A stretch of DNA of 64,000 nt from Congeria kusceri (GCA_027627225.1 CM051029.1:11627823-11691822), one strand, 5' to 3'. Shown: positions 35,918 to 51,204, numbered from the stretch's first letter. Translations and numbers: made by a program. Notes: generated by a model from the letters alone, not told the origin.

Positions 35918-36479
35918 ATATTCGCACAGTTTGTCTGTGTCGTAAACTCAAGATCATGAGGTACATATATGTTGTATGTTATATTTTGCATTTTGTGTTC
36001 GTAGAAACTACTGTTGGGTCGATGGTCAGCTACATGCAGGTCATTCAGTGTGAGTTCTACTTGTGCGTTCCCCGCCAAGCCCAATATGTCGAAATTTACA
36101 TGAGTACTGTTATTGTCAGGGACATGTCACATGACTGCACTAATTGAAAACGAGTGTTTTGTGTATGAGAAGGTTGCTCGTACTCAACACGTTTTGAGGC
36201 CACCACTTCATACTTTTTACTTGAATATTTTGATAAAATAAGACTAAGAACAGGGCAAAATTTAAAACGAATCTTAGATAATTTTCGCAACTAAATATGT
36301 GTTTATCTAAATAGCAATAAAAATAAAGTGGCATTAAAAACTCATCATTAATATCAATATCATGATTATCAATATCATAATTATCATCGTCAATGTCGGT
36401 ACCATTACTAATATGTTAGTAGATGATGGAATTGTTTCATTGTTTCATTGGAGTATTAGTAGCATCAGTTGTATCATAA

Positions 36480-36514
36480 TCCTCCTCCTCCTCCTCCTCC
36501 TCCTCCTCCTCATC

Positions 36515-36546
<32 letters not shown>

Positions 36547-36556
36547 CATCAACAAT

Positions 36557-36587
<31 letters not shown>

Positions 36588-36917
36588 CGATCACCATCAC
36601 CATCACCGTCATTAGCATCAGCATCAGCATCAACATCAACAGCAACATCATCATCATCATCATCATCATCATCATTATCAAAGCCATCAAGAAATTCTGT
36701 ATCATTATCTTTTTCATCATTGTCATCGTCACATTCACCATAATCAACATCATCATTATAATCATTATCATCATCGTCATCATCACCATCATCATCATCA
36801 TCATTATCATACCAAGTTCGTTATCAGTATCTGTTTCATTATCATCTTCTTCATCGTCATCGTCGTCGTCATCATCGTCATTATTATCATCATCATCAGC
36901 AGCAGCAGTGTCATCAT
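36480..36917. repeat. TCC/ATC block 2, unit 4
   Basis: ATC tracts match unit 2; the TCC run is two repeats longer. Confidence 0.93.
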
Positions 36918-39900
36918 TTAGTGCTTAAAACATTTTATTGAAAACGAATGCGGCGAGAATGAGAAGACTGCTCGTACTCCGTGTAACGAACTAATAATAA
37001 TATGCGCATTGAATTCGGAGATTCTCTTGTACGGCGTATGGGTAGCTACGGTCCCGCTACGGCCAACTTGCTATTGTAAGTTCTACGGAACAGGAGGTTT
37101 ACGGAGGGACAACGCGGTCATTTGGCCCGTCTACCGCAAAACTTTGGAGTCTGCCCGGTTTCTCGGGAACGATACGGCGGAGAGGAGTCGGACCACTTCC
37201 AGTAGGAGCTCTTGAAGCTCCCGCGGCTTACCGCACAATTCTTGTACAATTCTGTTTTAGCAGCAATCGCTTTAAAACGATCAAAATTTAGTTTCTGTAT
37301 TAACATACAAGTATTTCGCAAATACTTATTCAAATTTGGGAATTGTTACAAGTGATCTCAATCTATTTGTATTATTGTCATTTATACATGATTAAATATA
37401 TAATAGAATAACAATCAGTACATCACATACGGTAATTTAACTACTCGTACATTTTATTATTTAAGTGTCGTCATCAACTGAGTGGAATGACCTGTGTACT
37501 AAATTTAGACGTTTTCGCGGGTTTAACGAAAAAACTAACCTCACTTTATCCTTGATTGATATATTTAATCGACGTTTGAATTAAGCATTAAATGCAATCA
37601 TTGTATTAACATTTTAATATTATAACTAGCTGAATCAAAATGTACTGTATCGGTCAAGCGCAACCGTATCACAGGTTCTACTCTACTTATAATGCGTTTA
37701 AACAATGCTATTCTGATATTTTAGACACTGAATAGCATACTTTACACTGCTCGAAAAGATGCCTTTATGTTGATTTACTTGACTATTACATTTTCATAAA
37801 CTTCATGTTTAAAATTTATTCAAAGTTTAATGTGATTTAAAAGTCAAGTTAAAACTGTTCAAGTAAACGAAATTTTTCAAGGCGTTTACTAACATACACT
37901 TATTTGAATTACTTTGACGTTATACATGTATAATAAGTGTGCTTGTCAGTTACGTGAATACAAAGCCGTGTTTATTTTTTGTCACTCAGTAATATATTGA
38001 TATAGGTCTACACAGACATATTCAGGTTTATGCGAGTAATGACGTGGAATATACAATATTTATATTTATATTCTCTTTGACCATTTTATTGCGTTAAATC
38101 ACATTTGGTGTTGCATACTGTAACAATGATATACTAATATTTTAGATTCGCCAATATTTCTGAGCTAGAACCAATTTAGTGTCGCGTCGCCTTGATTTTC
38201 CTCTTTTCGGTACTATAAATAGATGTTCGGTCGTACTTAATTCAACAGAGATTCAAATCACCAATCGAAAACAGACATTATTTTGTTTTTCCCCGCATGG
38301 CGTATATTATTTTTAACTTTTTTTTGTTGAACCGATGTATTTACTAGTCATATATATGTTAGATTAGTGTTTTCGATTATTCAAAACAGGTCACGTTTAA
38401 CGTTCATGCGTCTTCAACCGCTGGCACAACGCGTCTACCTAGAGTCCCAATATGTTTTTCCAACAGAAAGTTCTAGGACGAAAATGTCCATGCACTCGTT
38501 GTGAAGACGTACCAGCTTGGAGTGTCGTTATTTTACAAATTCCTCTTAACATGATCCACTGATAAGGTTATTAAAGACATACTGTAACCTTGGAAAATTA
38601 AGTATTTTTAACGGGAATGTGTTGTATTTATTGATATGCTTTTGAATTGCGCCTCTACTTGTGTTGTGATATGTTATAACCTTGCACTAAATTTAAGACA
38701 TTCTAAAAATAAACTAATAATTCGCATACATGCAAAATAGCCATGCAATATTGAAAAGAAGCTGTTGATGTATGGTAGTTTAAGATTTTCATATCCCTTT
38801 CTTCTAAGATTTTCATGAGTCTTCTATTGGCTGTCGCTAGCCAATTGAAAAATACGCATGCACTTTATTGCGATGATAAAATGCCGTTTCAAATGTCCCT
38901 TTTCACATTTTTCGGACATACGAGTTAATTTCTTAAAGAAACACAGAAATTCCGGTATTCAAAACGGCATAAACTATAATTCATTTTTATTCTTACGATG
39001 ATTTTTTTAAAACACAATGATGTTATAATTATTCCAGCAAACAGTTAAATATAATTCATTATTATAAAAGAACAGTTTTATGAGACCAATATTAAATTAA
39101 GCAAAGAACTTATTGTATTTTATTTTGTCATGAATTAAGGCCGCATAAAAGGTGAACATTGCAAAATTAAGAAATAATTTTCGATTTATCGTTGCTTATC
39201 GGCCAATAAACAAAATAACTCCACGTATAATTGTATGTCCGTGTTTACTATTACTGCAATGTTTGAATGATTATAACGCATTATGAACTACATTTATTAA
39301 GCTTTCAATATCTATATCGACATGTGTCAAGCCGAAATATAACACATACAATTTCATGAGAAGTTCTGTGTTCAATTAAATAATAGTCTCGTTTAAATAG
39401 TAGTTGCATGCAGCTGGCATCAAGGCAAATTTGAACCAGATGGAATTCGTTGACAAAAGAATGTTCTGACTTTGTTATACATGTTTGTATAGGACTATTG
39501 ATTCAGAAAGAAGAGATCTGTCTGTATGTTGTTATAGTTGTAAAAGATATACTTACTCGTATTTACAATTGTCGTTGCTTTAACGACGTCTGTCTCTTCA
39601 GATTTACCAGTGATGTTTCTTGCAAACATTTTAATCAGATACGTTGTCACCGAGTGCAATCCAGCAAAAGTTTAATTTTTAAAATAAGTCGACAAATTCA
39701 CGTCAGTGCATGCATTTGTGGAATACTTATTTTTACAATGTATAACACAGGTCTGTTCTTCATCACCATTGAATCCTGCTTCCCAGTCAAATGTCAATGA
39801 ATTTGACCCAAAGGAACATTTTTAACAAGTCAAACTTGGATAACGTCGAAGGATTACATCAGCAGATCCCTTATATTCATAAACAAGTATTGGATTATTC

Positions 39901-41660
39901 ATAACACAATAATTAATTATGCATCACTATGAGCTCGAAATTCGAACGCCTGTTTTGCGTTTCTCAGCTCATTGTAAACGCTAACCATGTATCTTCCGAA
40001 GTCCACACTATGTAAACTGGAGATATACAGGTTTATTTGCAGTCCATCTGCAGAAACAGTAATATTTAGAGCGGCAGGCTGAGAGATTAGTTCCCACGTG
40101 GAGCCGTTTAGTCTGTTTCATGAATATGCAGATCTGTGTGGTGTTGGGAATGCCTTTATTGCATAAGTTTACACCACAGATCCGTTTACTGTCCTCGAGA
40201 CCGGAGGCGTCAATTGCGATGGTCTCGGAGTACCTGGTAATTTACAGTTGCAGAATTTGCCGAGTATACTCGAAAATAAAATATTCGAATCAGTAAATAA
40301 AGCGCCAACACGCGATTAAAATATTACAATGTAGTAGTCTAGTAATGTAATTCACAAAACCTTGATATATATTACCTTGATACGACACCATCCGTATTTC
40401 AAATCAGATATGACTGCAAAGATATCCAAGTAATGCATTACACAAATATAGTGTTCACATGTTTTTGTTTTCGTTCTTTCATTTCATTGAAGACTGTGTG
40501 TAAATCAATTGATATGTGTTTTATTATCGCTTATGTATTCAACTGATTCTCAATCAATTACAAGTCGGTCAAAGAATCGTGCTGTACAGTTAATCTTTTG
40601 AAATCGAACCAGTGCTTACCTAATATTTATATATGAAATATCGACATGTTTATACCAATAACAGCAACATCGAAAGTTGTGTCCATTACATTTGTAGCAA
40701 AGAATGAAATTCTGGACAACCTAACTTCGAAACATATTCAAAATATATTTCGAAGTTAGGTTTTCAGATTTAAAATTTTGCCTCTCTAATAAATATTTCG
40801 ATTTCATGTATATGTGGGATCTGGTTTGCTTAAAGATGTGTAGTACACTTCGACGTTTTGTTCTTCGATAGCTTTGAGGTGACTTGGCCAAATCTCCTGA
40901 CCACACGTATTGAAGTTCTGTACAGGCGTTTCCGGTAAACCTTAATTGACAAATTATTAACAACATCGACTTTTTAACAAAGACATGCGTGTGGTGCTAC
41001 TAATACATTGTTTAATCGTAAACTTTTTGTACAATATAAATTGTACAATATTTAAAATTTCAATGGAATAATACTAGTTAAACAGTACAATGTGAGTTAT
41101 AATTATGTTTTTTTTCTTTTATAACAAACTAATTAGCTCAAACAAACCATGCAAGCTATAACAGACTGTAAATATTAAAAATAATAAATGTATAGAGTTT
41201 ATTTTAAAAAAAGCAGTACGCAGTGATGTTTAAATATGCAAATCTAGACGAACACACTATTGCTTGCATTGCAGATGACAAAGCTATTGGTATTTATAGT
41301 TTTATTCCAAATTTCCCCTTGGGGGAATGTACAGGCATGTGTTGCAGGTGGTGGGATACTAACCCTCGTGCATGTCATTCGGAACGTTTCATTTCTTACC
41401 GCACGTAACACATAAGAAGTGACTTTGAAATGATCAATTCTGCATTCAGCAACTCTAGGTGGATCTGAAATATAGGCCATACATGTTCAAATGTACTTAA
41501 AAGCAATAGGACATTTTACTAACATTATCAAATGATGTTATAAATACGCATATGGCATTTAAAGTCATTGAATATAAAATGCTAAAAATGTTATTTGTAT
41601 TATTGTTATTATTATTTTTTTTTATTATTAACAGTAGTATAAGTATTATTATAAGTATTT

Positions 41661-42322
41661 GTTAGTATTAGTATTAGTATTAGTATTATTAGTATTAGTA
41701 ATAGTATAAGTATTAGTTTTAGTATTAGTATTAGTATTAGTATTAGTATTAGTATTAGTATTAGTATTAGTGTTAGTATTAGTATAAGTATTAGTATAAG
41801 TATTAGTATAAGTATTAGTATTAGTATAAGTATTAGTGTTAGTATTAGTATAAGTATTAGTATAAGTATTAGTATAAGTATTAGTGTTGGTATTGGTATT
41901 AGTATTAGTATTAGTATTAGTATTAGTATTAGTATTATTATTATTATTATTATTAGAATTTGTATAAGTATAAGTGTTAGTGTTAGTATTAGTATTAGTA
42001 TTAGTATTAGTGTTAGTGTTAGTGTTAGTCTTAGTATAAGTATTAGCATTAGTATTAGCATAAGTATAAGTATTAGTATTAGTATTAGTATAAGTATTAG
42101 TGTTAGTGTTAGTATTAGTATTAGTATTAGTGTTAGTGTTAGTGTTAGTGTTAGTGTTAGTTATAGTATTAGTATTAGTATTAGTATTAGTATTAGTATT
42201 AGTATTAGTATTAGTATTAGTATTAGTATTAGTATTAGTATTAGTATTAGTATTAGTATTAGTATTAATATTAGCGTTAGTATTAGTATAAGTATAAATA
42301 ATAGTATTAGTATTGGTATGAT
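41661..42322. repeat. ATTAGT hexamer satellite, unit 5 (~662 bp)
   Basis: Has the GTTAG edge and doubled TTGGTA step of units 3 and 6 but fewer hexamers in the right block and a shorter (ATT)n run. Confidence 0.93.
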
Positions 42323-42375
42323 TAGTACTATTAGTTTTATTTGTTTGTGTATGTTTGTTATCCTTATATATATAC

Positions 42376-42406
<31 letters not shown>

Positions 42407-42407
42407 C

Positions 42408-42453
<46 letters not shown>

Positions 42454-42865
42454 TAACAGTGTTTAATACATACAAAACATCAGCTGATACATACAGTGTT
42501 ATAAATGCCTTCACATGTTGAAACATTAGTCGGCGGTAACAGCGTACTGTTAGCTCTGCATGTATACACACCAACATCGCCAGTTTGAACGTTCGTTACC
42601 ATCAATACAGAGGTGCTCTTCGTAGCAGACAAAGGAGTTATCCATGTCATTGTCGGAGAAGATTTCCCCCACTGCTACATGACAGACTAACAGTTTAATT
42701 TTGTAGTGATGCGTATACTCCGTTGACAGTGTTTCCATTGTGAAAAATATATGGCTTACACGGGAAACCTAAAATGAACTCCTATCTTATATTAAAGGGC
42801 AGTATTATTTTTTCAATATTCACATACACAACATATTTACAAAAATGTATTACTTTTATTATATA

Positions 42866-43427
42866 CAGTTGAACACCGCAATTTCGAACACCGTTAATTC
42901 GAATTAATCGCTTTTTCAAACTATGTTTCCCGTCCCGATTTTTTGCCTTCTTTATTTAACTATAATAGCAATAGTTAATTCGAATTTGCCTATTTCGAAT
43001 TCATCTCTATTTCGAACTAAAATTACGGTCCCAACAACGTTTTTCACACCTAATCACCAGTGTTTATTTCGAAGTCGCACCTAAGCCCAAACTGTCTATC
43101 AAAGGTGTGATTACTCAAATCAGTCGTCGATCGGTGAAGTATTTGCACCTTCCGTTGTTCTCGAGTTAAACGAGTGATGATTGGCGCGTGGGTAAATTAT
43201 CAACATTAGTTTGATATACGGCAGAGAAATCTAATTGTGAGTAACAAACAATGCCGACTACTTTGCAATATTTACACTGCTGTTTACGAACCTTCGAATA
43301 TCCACATGTTGTCATTTAATACAACTTTTAAATTATTAGTACAATAGAGAACATTGCTATTTCGAACTTTCCTATTTCGAATTATTTTCGTCGGTCCCAA
43401 CGACTTCGAAATAGCGGAGTTCAACTG
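42866..43427. mobile_element. pogo/Tigger-like MITE, unit 5 (562 bp)
   Basis: Full-length copy with TA flanks, as in unit 3. Confidence 0.85.
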
Positions 43428-44159
43428 TACACAGTAAATTATATGTCATATACTTTGTTATTAACACAGGAATATTATATTGATATAATAAGATTTGCTT
43501 ACGTAATATATCTATCAGCGGTGTTGGGTTAGACATGATCTGTCCGTATACGTTGGATAATTTGCAATATATCATCTGCTGTTGGAGTGAATGTCAAATG
43601 ACTGGTTTTCACCTCACTGGATGAAATGCTATAAGTACTGTGGTGGCGAATGTTGTTATATCTGTGTCATCACTATAGTAGCCAGTGGTTATATTGTCGG
43701 TGTACCAGCTTATGACTATGCTGGTTCTGACATTGTCCAGTAAGGAAACCTTTTCAACTCTGGTATTCATTGCCACGTAACTTACTGGAACTGAACATGT
43801 ATAGAAATGGGTGATACGTGACAATTTCAGCAATTGACAGACTGAGTAAAGGGTATTGCACAAATCCTTTACTTTAACAACACACGCGACATGTTTACAT
43901 TTGGACGATTATGATTAACAAATCAAAATATATATTTAAACTAATTGACTACCTGCGTATAGTACCGTTATGGAAGCCTTGTTTTGTGTACCCACTATAA
44001 AGCACCCGTATTCAGGGGCGGGCCAGGATTTCGAGTTGGCGCGGGGGGGGGGGGCGTAAACTTTTGATCGCGCAGTTATAAACCCTCAAGTGGTATGTGG
44101 GTCTGCAGTGATCATCTGCAGAGCCGTATCCAAAATATAGGATACATCTTTGCACATGA

Positions 44160-44195
44160 TCATAATCATCGTCGTCGTCGCCATCATCATCATCG

Positions 44196-44230
<35 letters not shown>

Positions 44231-44281
44231 GTCGTCATCATCATCATCATCATAATCACTATCATCATCGTCATCAACATT

Positions 44282-44327
<46 letters not shown>

Positions 44328-44433
44328 CCATGATGATGATCATCATCATTATCATCACCATCATCATCATCATCATCATCATCATATTCATCATATTCAT
44401 TTTCATCATCATCATAATGATCATCATCGTCAT
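44160..44433. repeat. (ATC)n block 1, unit 5
   Basis: Tract lengths equal those in units 3 and 6. Confidence 0.93.
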
Positions 44434-45214
44434 AACCAAATGCACTTTATTTAACTGAATAAATCAATACTTCACCATATATTCGAAAGACATGTTGGTT
44501 CATCTGTATGTCATACACCTGCTTTGGCAGTAAATTATCCAGGTTTGATGTATCTGTCCACTAAATTGTATTTGACATTTACCGTTATATGTATCTTTAA
44601 AAATATATAATTCGTAGCTGGCTTTTCGAAGTGTATGTAATTATATAACACGTTCACAGTCATGTTCATCAAATGTCTGGAAATGTGCTATTCACTGTTT
44701 TTTTTTATCGAACCGAATTAACGGACAAACAAACGAACATGATTTTTACAAGAAGTATTATGAAAGATACTCGTACGACTGCGTCGACAAATGTTGCCGG
44801 AACAAATTTGAAATCGCCAGGATTTGGAGCCAACGTTTTGGACACTCCTCAACTTTATCATTTGACATCTTTTTTTATGAATGCTTAACAAAATATGTAA
44901 TTCGGTTTTATTGCTAATTAAACATTGAACAAAAGTTGTGTAGATTTAGATTTTTGGGAACTAAACAACTTATTGAGCCAAAGCTGTTTATACTCGAAAG
45001 TATGCATTGATTTGACTTGAATTTCGACTTTAAATCATAATTATTCGAAACGTATAAACGTCATTTTTATGGTATCCTGTGCCAACGGTCGTGGGTGTAT
45101 TGCATTTGTCATGTTTATATAATATAGGAATTTAAAAAAGAAAACAATATTATCCCAAAATAAAGGTATTTATACCCATTGTCTATAGTTTATCTTTTTC
45201 GAAGAACTTATGAA

Positions 45215-45442
45215 CTTTGACGCCGGTGCTACGGTGTACGTAAGACATTGTAGGGGGGCGGGCTAGGTCGGGTATGTTTAAATGAAGTTGATATGTTTTT
45301 TTACCAAATTTAGAGAGCAATGCTAGCGAAAAAAAGTTCGCACATTTTTCCAGTTTTTGTCGTTGTATATACGCTCTTAGATGTATTGTCCGTGCGCAGG
45401 GTGCGCCATTCCCCCCCCCCCCCCCCCTTGGATCCGCTAGTG
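45215..45442 (-). mobile_element. CACTAGCGGATCC transposon remnant, unit 5
   Basis: Same remnant as 7330-7556; C run of 17. Confidence 0.4.
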
Positions 45443-46004
45443 ATATTCGCACAGTTTGTCTGTGTCGTAAACTCAAGATCATGAGGTACATATATGTTGT
45501 ATGTTATATTTTGCATTTTGTGTTCGTAGAAACTACTGTTGGGTCGATGGTCAGCTACATGCAGGTCATTCAGTGTGAGTTCTACTTGTGCGTTCCCCGC
45601 CAAGCCCAATATGTCGAAATTTACATGAGTACTGTTATTGTCAGGGACATGTCACATGACTGCACTAATTGAAAACGAGTGTTTTGTGTATGAGAAGGTT
45701 GCTCGTACTCAACACGTTTTGAGGCCACCACTTCATACTTTTTACTTGAATATTTTGATAAAATAAGACTAAGAACAGGGCAAAATTTAAAACGAATCTT
45801 AGATAATTTTCGCAACTAAATATGTGTTTATCTAAATAGCAATAAAAATAAAGTGGCATTAAAAACTCATCATTAATATCAATATCATGATTATCAATAT
45901 CATAATTATCATCGTCAATGTCGGTACCATTACTAATATGTTAGTAGATGATGGAATTGTTTCATTGTTTCATTGGAGTATTAGTAGCATCAGTTGTATC
46001 ATAA

Positions 46005-46045
46005 TCCTCCTCCTCCTCCTCCTCCTCCTCCTCATCATCATCATC

Positions 46046-46077
<32 letters not shown>

Positions 46078-46087
46078 CATCAACAAT

Positions 46088-46130
<43 letters not shown>

Positions 46131-46460
46131 CGATCACCATCACCATCACCGTCATTAGCATCAGCATCAGCATCAACATCAACAGCAACATCATCATCAT
46201 CATCATCATCATCATCATTATCAAAGCCATCAAGAAATTCTGTATCATTATCTTTTTCATCATTGTCATCGTCACATTCACCATAATCAACATCATCATT
46301 ATAATCATTATCATCATCGTCATCATCACCATCATCATCATCATCATTATCATACCAAGTTCGTTATCAGTATCTGTTTCATTATCATCTTCTTCATCGT
46401 CATCGTCGTCGTCATCATCGTCATTATTATCATCATCATCAGCAGCAGCAGTGTCATCAT
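46005..46460. repeat. TCC/ATC block 2, unit 5
   Basis: Expanded ATC tract before CGATCACC, like units 3 and 6. Confidence 0.93.
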
Positions 46461-49400
46461 TTAGTGCTTAAAACATTTTATTGAAAACGAATGCGGCGAG
46501 AATGAGAAGACTGCTCGTACTCCGTGTAACGAACTAATAATAATATGCGCATTGAATTCGGAGATTCTCTTGTACGGCGTATGGGTAGCTACGGTCCCGC
46601 TACGGCCAACTTGCTATTGTAAGTTCTACGGAACAGGAGGTTTACGGAGGGACAACGCGGTCATTTGGCCCGTCTACCGCAAAACTTTGGAGTCTGCCCG
46701 GTTTCTCGGGAACGATACGGCGGAGAGGAGTCGGACCACTTCCAGTAGGAGCTCTTGAAGCTCCCGCGGCTTACCGCACAATTCTTGTACAATTCTGTTT
46801 TAGCAGCAATCGCTTTAAAACGATCAAAATTTAGTTTCTGTATTAACATACAAGTATTTCGCAAATACTTATTCAAATTTGGGAATTGTTACAAGTGATC
46901 TCAATCTATTTGTATTATTGTCATTTATACATGATTAAATATATAATAGAATAACAATCAGTACATCACATACGGTAATTTAACTACTCGTACATTTTAT
47001 TATTTAAGTGTCGTCATCAACTGAGTGGAATGACCTGTGTACTAAATTTAGACGTTTTCGCGGGTTTAACGAAAAAACTAACCTCACTTTATCCTTGATT
47101 GATATATTTAATCGACGTTTGAATTAAGCATTAAATGCAATCATTGTATTAACATTTTAATATTATAACTAGCTGAATCAAAATGTACTGTATCGGTCAA
47201 GCGCAACCGTATCACAGGTTCTACTCTACTTATAATGCGTTTAAACAATGCTATTCTGATATTTTAGACACTGAATAGCATACTTTACACTGCTCGAAAA
47301 GATGCCTTTATGTTGATTTACTTGACTATTACATTTTCATAAACTTCATGTTTAAAATTTATTCAAAGTTTAATGTGATTTAAAAGTCAAGTTAAAACTG
47401 TTCAAGTAAACGAAATTTTTCAAGGCGTTTACTAACATACACTTATTTGAATTACTTTGACGTTATACATGTATAATAAGTGTGCTTGTCAGTTACGTGA
47501 ATACAAAGCCGTGTTTATTTTTTGTCACTCAGTAATATATTGATATAGGTCTACACAGACATATTCAGGTTTATGCGAGTAATGACGTGGAATATACAAT
47601 ATTTATATTTATATTCTCTTTGACCATTTTATTGCGTTAAATCACATTTGGTGTTGCATACTGTAACAATGATATACTAATATTTTAGATTCGCCAATAT
47701 TTCTGAGCTAGAACCAATTTAGTGTCGCGTCGCCTTGATTTTCCTCTTTTCGGTACTATAAATAGATGTTCGGTCGTACTTAATTCAACAGAGATTCAAA
47801 TCACCAATCGAAAACAGACATTATTTTGTTTTTCCCCGCATGGCGTATATTATTTTTAACTTTTTTTTGTTGAACCGATGTATTTACTAGTCATATATAT
47901 GTTAGATTAGTGTTTTCGATTATTCAAAACAGGTCACGTTTAACGTTCATGCGTCTTCAACCGCTGGCACAACGCGTCTACCTAGAGTCCCAATATGTTT
48001 TTCCAACAGAAAGTTCTAGGACGAAAATGTCCATGCACTCGTTGTGAAGACGTACCAGCTTGGAGTGTCGTTATTTTACAAATTCCTCTTAACATGATCC
48101 ACTGATAAGGTTATTAAAGACATACTGTAACCTTGGAAAATTAAGTATTTTTAACGGGAATGTGTTGTATTTATTGATATGCTTTTGAATTGCGCCTCTA
48201 CTTGTGTTGTGATATGTTATAACCTTGCACTAAATTTAAGACATTCTAAAAATAAACTAATAATTCGCATACATGCAAAATAGCCATGCAATATTGAAAA
48301 GAAGCTGTTGATGTATGGTAGTTTAAGATTTTCATATCCCTTTCTTCTAAGATTTTCATGAGTCTTCTATTGGCTGTCGCTAGCCAATTGAAAAATACGC
48401 ATGCACTTTATTGCGATGATAAAATGCCGTTTCAAATGTCCCTTTTCACATTTTTCGGACATACGAGTTAATTTCTTAAAGAAACACAGAAATTCCGGTA
48501 TTCAAAACGGCATAAACTATAATTCATTTTTATTCTTACGATGATTTTTTTAAAACACAATGATGTTATAATTATTCCAGCAAACAGTTAAATATAATTC
48601 ATTATTATAAAAGAACAGTTTTATGAGACCAATATTAAATTAAGCAAAGAACTTATTGTATTTTATTTTGTCATGAATTAAGGCCGCATAAAAGGTGAAC
48701 ATTGCAAAATTAAGAAATAATTTTCGATTTATCGTTGCTTATCGGCCAATAAACAAAATAACTCCACGTATAATTGTATGTCCGTGTTTACTATTACTGC
48801 AATGTTTGAATGATTATAACGCATTATGAACTACATTTATTAAGCTTTCAATATCTATATCGACATGTGTCAAGCCGAAATATAACACATACAATTTCAT
48901 GAGAAGTTCTGTGTTCAATTAAATAATAGTCTCGTTTAAATAGTAGTTGCATGCAGCTGGCATCAAGGCAAATTTGAACCAGATGGAATTCGTTGACAAA
49001 AGAATGTTCTGACTTTGTTATACATGTTTGTATAGGACTATTGATTCAGAAAGAAGAGATCTGTCTGTATGTTGTTATAGTTGTAAAAGATATACTTACT
49101 CGTATTTACAATTGTCGTTGCTTTAACGACGTCTGTCTCTTCAGATTTACCAGTGATGTTTCTTGCAAACATTTTAATCAGATACGTTGTCACCGAGTGC
49201 AATCCAGCAAAAGTTTAATTTTTAAAATAAGTCGACAAATTCACGTCAGTGCATGCATTTGTGGAATACTTATTTTTACAATGTATAACACAGGTCTGTT
49301 CTTCATCACCATTGAATCCTGCTTCCCAGTCAAATGTCAATGAATTTGACCCAAAGGAACATTTTTAACAAGTCAAACTTGGATAACGTCGAAGGATTAC

Positions 49401-51204
49401 ATCAGCAGATCCCTTATATTCATAAACAAGTATTGGATTATTCATAACACAATAATTAATTATGCATCACTATGAGCTCGAAATTCGAACGCCTGTTTTG
49501 CGTTTCTCAGCTCATTGTAAACGCTAACCATGTATCTTCCGAAGTCCACACTATGTAAACTGGAGATATACAGGTTTATTTGCAGTCCATCTGCAGAAAC
49601 AGTAATATTTAGAGCGGCAGGCTGAGAGATTAGTTCCCACGTGGAGCCGTTTAGTCTGTTTCATGAATATGCAGATCTGTGTGGTGTTGGGAATGCCTTT
49701 ATTGCATAAGTTTACACCACAGATCCGTTTACTGTCCTCGAGACCGGAGGCGTCAATTGCGATGGTCTCGGAGTACCTGGTAATTTACAGTTGCAGAATT
49801 TGCCGAGTATACTCGAAAATAAAATATTCGAATCAGTAAATAAAGCGCCAACACGCGATTAAAATATTACAATGTAGTAGTCTAGTAATGTAATTCACAA
49901 AACCTTGATATATATTACCTTGATACGACACCATCCGTATTTCAAATCAGATATGACTGCAAAGATATCCAAGTAATGCATTACACAAATATAGTGTTCA
50001 CATGTTTTTGTTTTCGTTCTTTCATTTCATTGAAGACTGTGTGTAAATCAATTGATATGTGTTTTATTATCGCTTATGTATTCAACTGATTCTCAATCAA
50101 TTACAAGTCGGTCAAAGAATCGTGCTGTACAGTTAATCTTTTGAAATCGAACCAGTGCTTACCTAATATTTATATATGAAATATCGACATGTTTATACCA
50201 ATAACAGCAACATCGAAAGTTGTGTCCATTACATTTGTAGCAAAGAATGAAATTCTGGACAACCTAACTTCGAAACATATTCAAAATATATTTCGAAGTT
50301 AGGTTTTCAGATTTAAAATTTTGCCTCTCTAATAAATATTTCGATTTCATGTATATGTGGGATCTGGTTTGCTTAAAGATGTGTAGTACACTTCGACGTT
50401 TTGTTCTTCGATAGCTTTGAGGTGACTTGGCCAAATCTCCTGACCACACGTATTGAAGTTCTGTACAGGCGTTTCCGGTAAACCTTAATTGACAAATTAT
50501 TAACAACATCGACTTTTTAACAAAGACATGCGTGTGGTGCTACTAATACATTGTTTAATCGTAAACTTTTTGTACAATATAAATTGTACAATATTTAAAA
50601 TTTCAATGGAATAATACTAGTTAAACAGTACAATGTGAGTTATAATTATGTTTTTTTTCTTTTATAACAAACTAATTAGCTCAAACAAACCATGCAAGCT
50701 ATAACAGACTGTAAATATTAAAAATAATAAATGTATAGAGTTTATTTTAAAAAAAGCAGTACGCAGTGATGTTTAAATATGCAAATCTAGACGAACACAC
50801 TATTGCTTGCATTGCAGATGACAAAGCTATTGGTATTTATAGTTTTATTCCAAATTTCCCCTTGGGGGAATGTACAGGCATGTGTTGCAGGTGGTGGGAT
50901 ACTAACCCTCGTGCATGTCATTCGGAACGTTTCATTTCTTACCGCACGTAACACATAAGAAGTGACTTTGAAATGATCAATTCTGCATTCAGCAACTCTA
51001 GGTGGATCTGAAATATAGGCCATACATGTTCAAATGTACTTAAAAGCAATAGGACATTTTACTAACATTATCAAATGATGTTATAAATACGCATATGGCA
51101 TTTAAAGTCATTGAATATAAAATGCTAAAAATGTTATTTGTATTATTGTTATTATTTTTTTTTTTTTATTATTAACAGTAGTATAAGTATTATTATAAGT
51201 ATTT

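Larger units (their letters stand above)
29275..36126 (-). pseudogene. Decayed Ig/FN3 receptor gene, unit 4
   Basis: Exon remnants: Ig-like 35965-36126, Ig 33981-34268, Ig 33107-33330, intact Ig 31859-32065, Ig fragment 31406-31541, cysteine-less Ig 30529-30834, FN3 30158-30470, tail 29275-29559. The intron with the MITE is 114 bp shorter, as in unit 2. Exon lesions are unchanged. Confidence 0.6.
28654..38052. repeat. Tandem unit 4 (9399 bp, deletion subtype)
   Basis: It shares with unit 2 the 114-bp MITE deletion (same breakpoints) and G at 34417. Landmarks: hairpin 31319-31363, TA run 32969-33044, poly-G remnant 34490-34617 (G run of 10), poly-C remnant 35691-35917 (C run of 16), GC-rich block 37005-37235. 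Confidence 0.95.
38674..45651 (-). pseudogene. Decayed Ig/FN3 receptor gene, unit 5
   Basis: Exon remnants: Ig-like 45490-45651, Ig 43503-43790, Ig 42515-42738, intact Ig 41258-41464, Ig fragment 40805-40940, cysteine-less Ig 39928-40233, FN3 39557-39869, tail 38674-38958. No exon difference from unit 3 was noticed. Confidence 0.6.
38053..47595. repeat. Tandem unit 5 (9543 bp, full-MITE subtype)
   Basis: It groups with units 3 and 6 by the satellite-edge variants and the intact MITE. Landmarks: hairpin 40718-40762, TA run 42367-42452 (one of the longest), poly-G remnant 44012-44141 (G run of 12), poly-C remnant 45215-45442 (C run of 17), GC-rich block 46548-46778. Confidence 0.95.
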
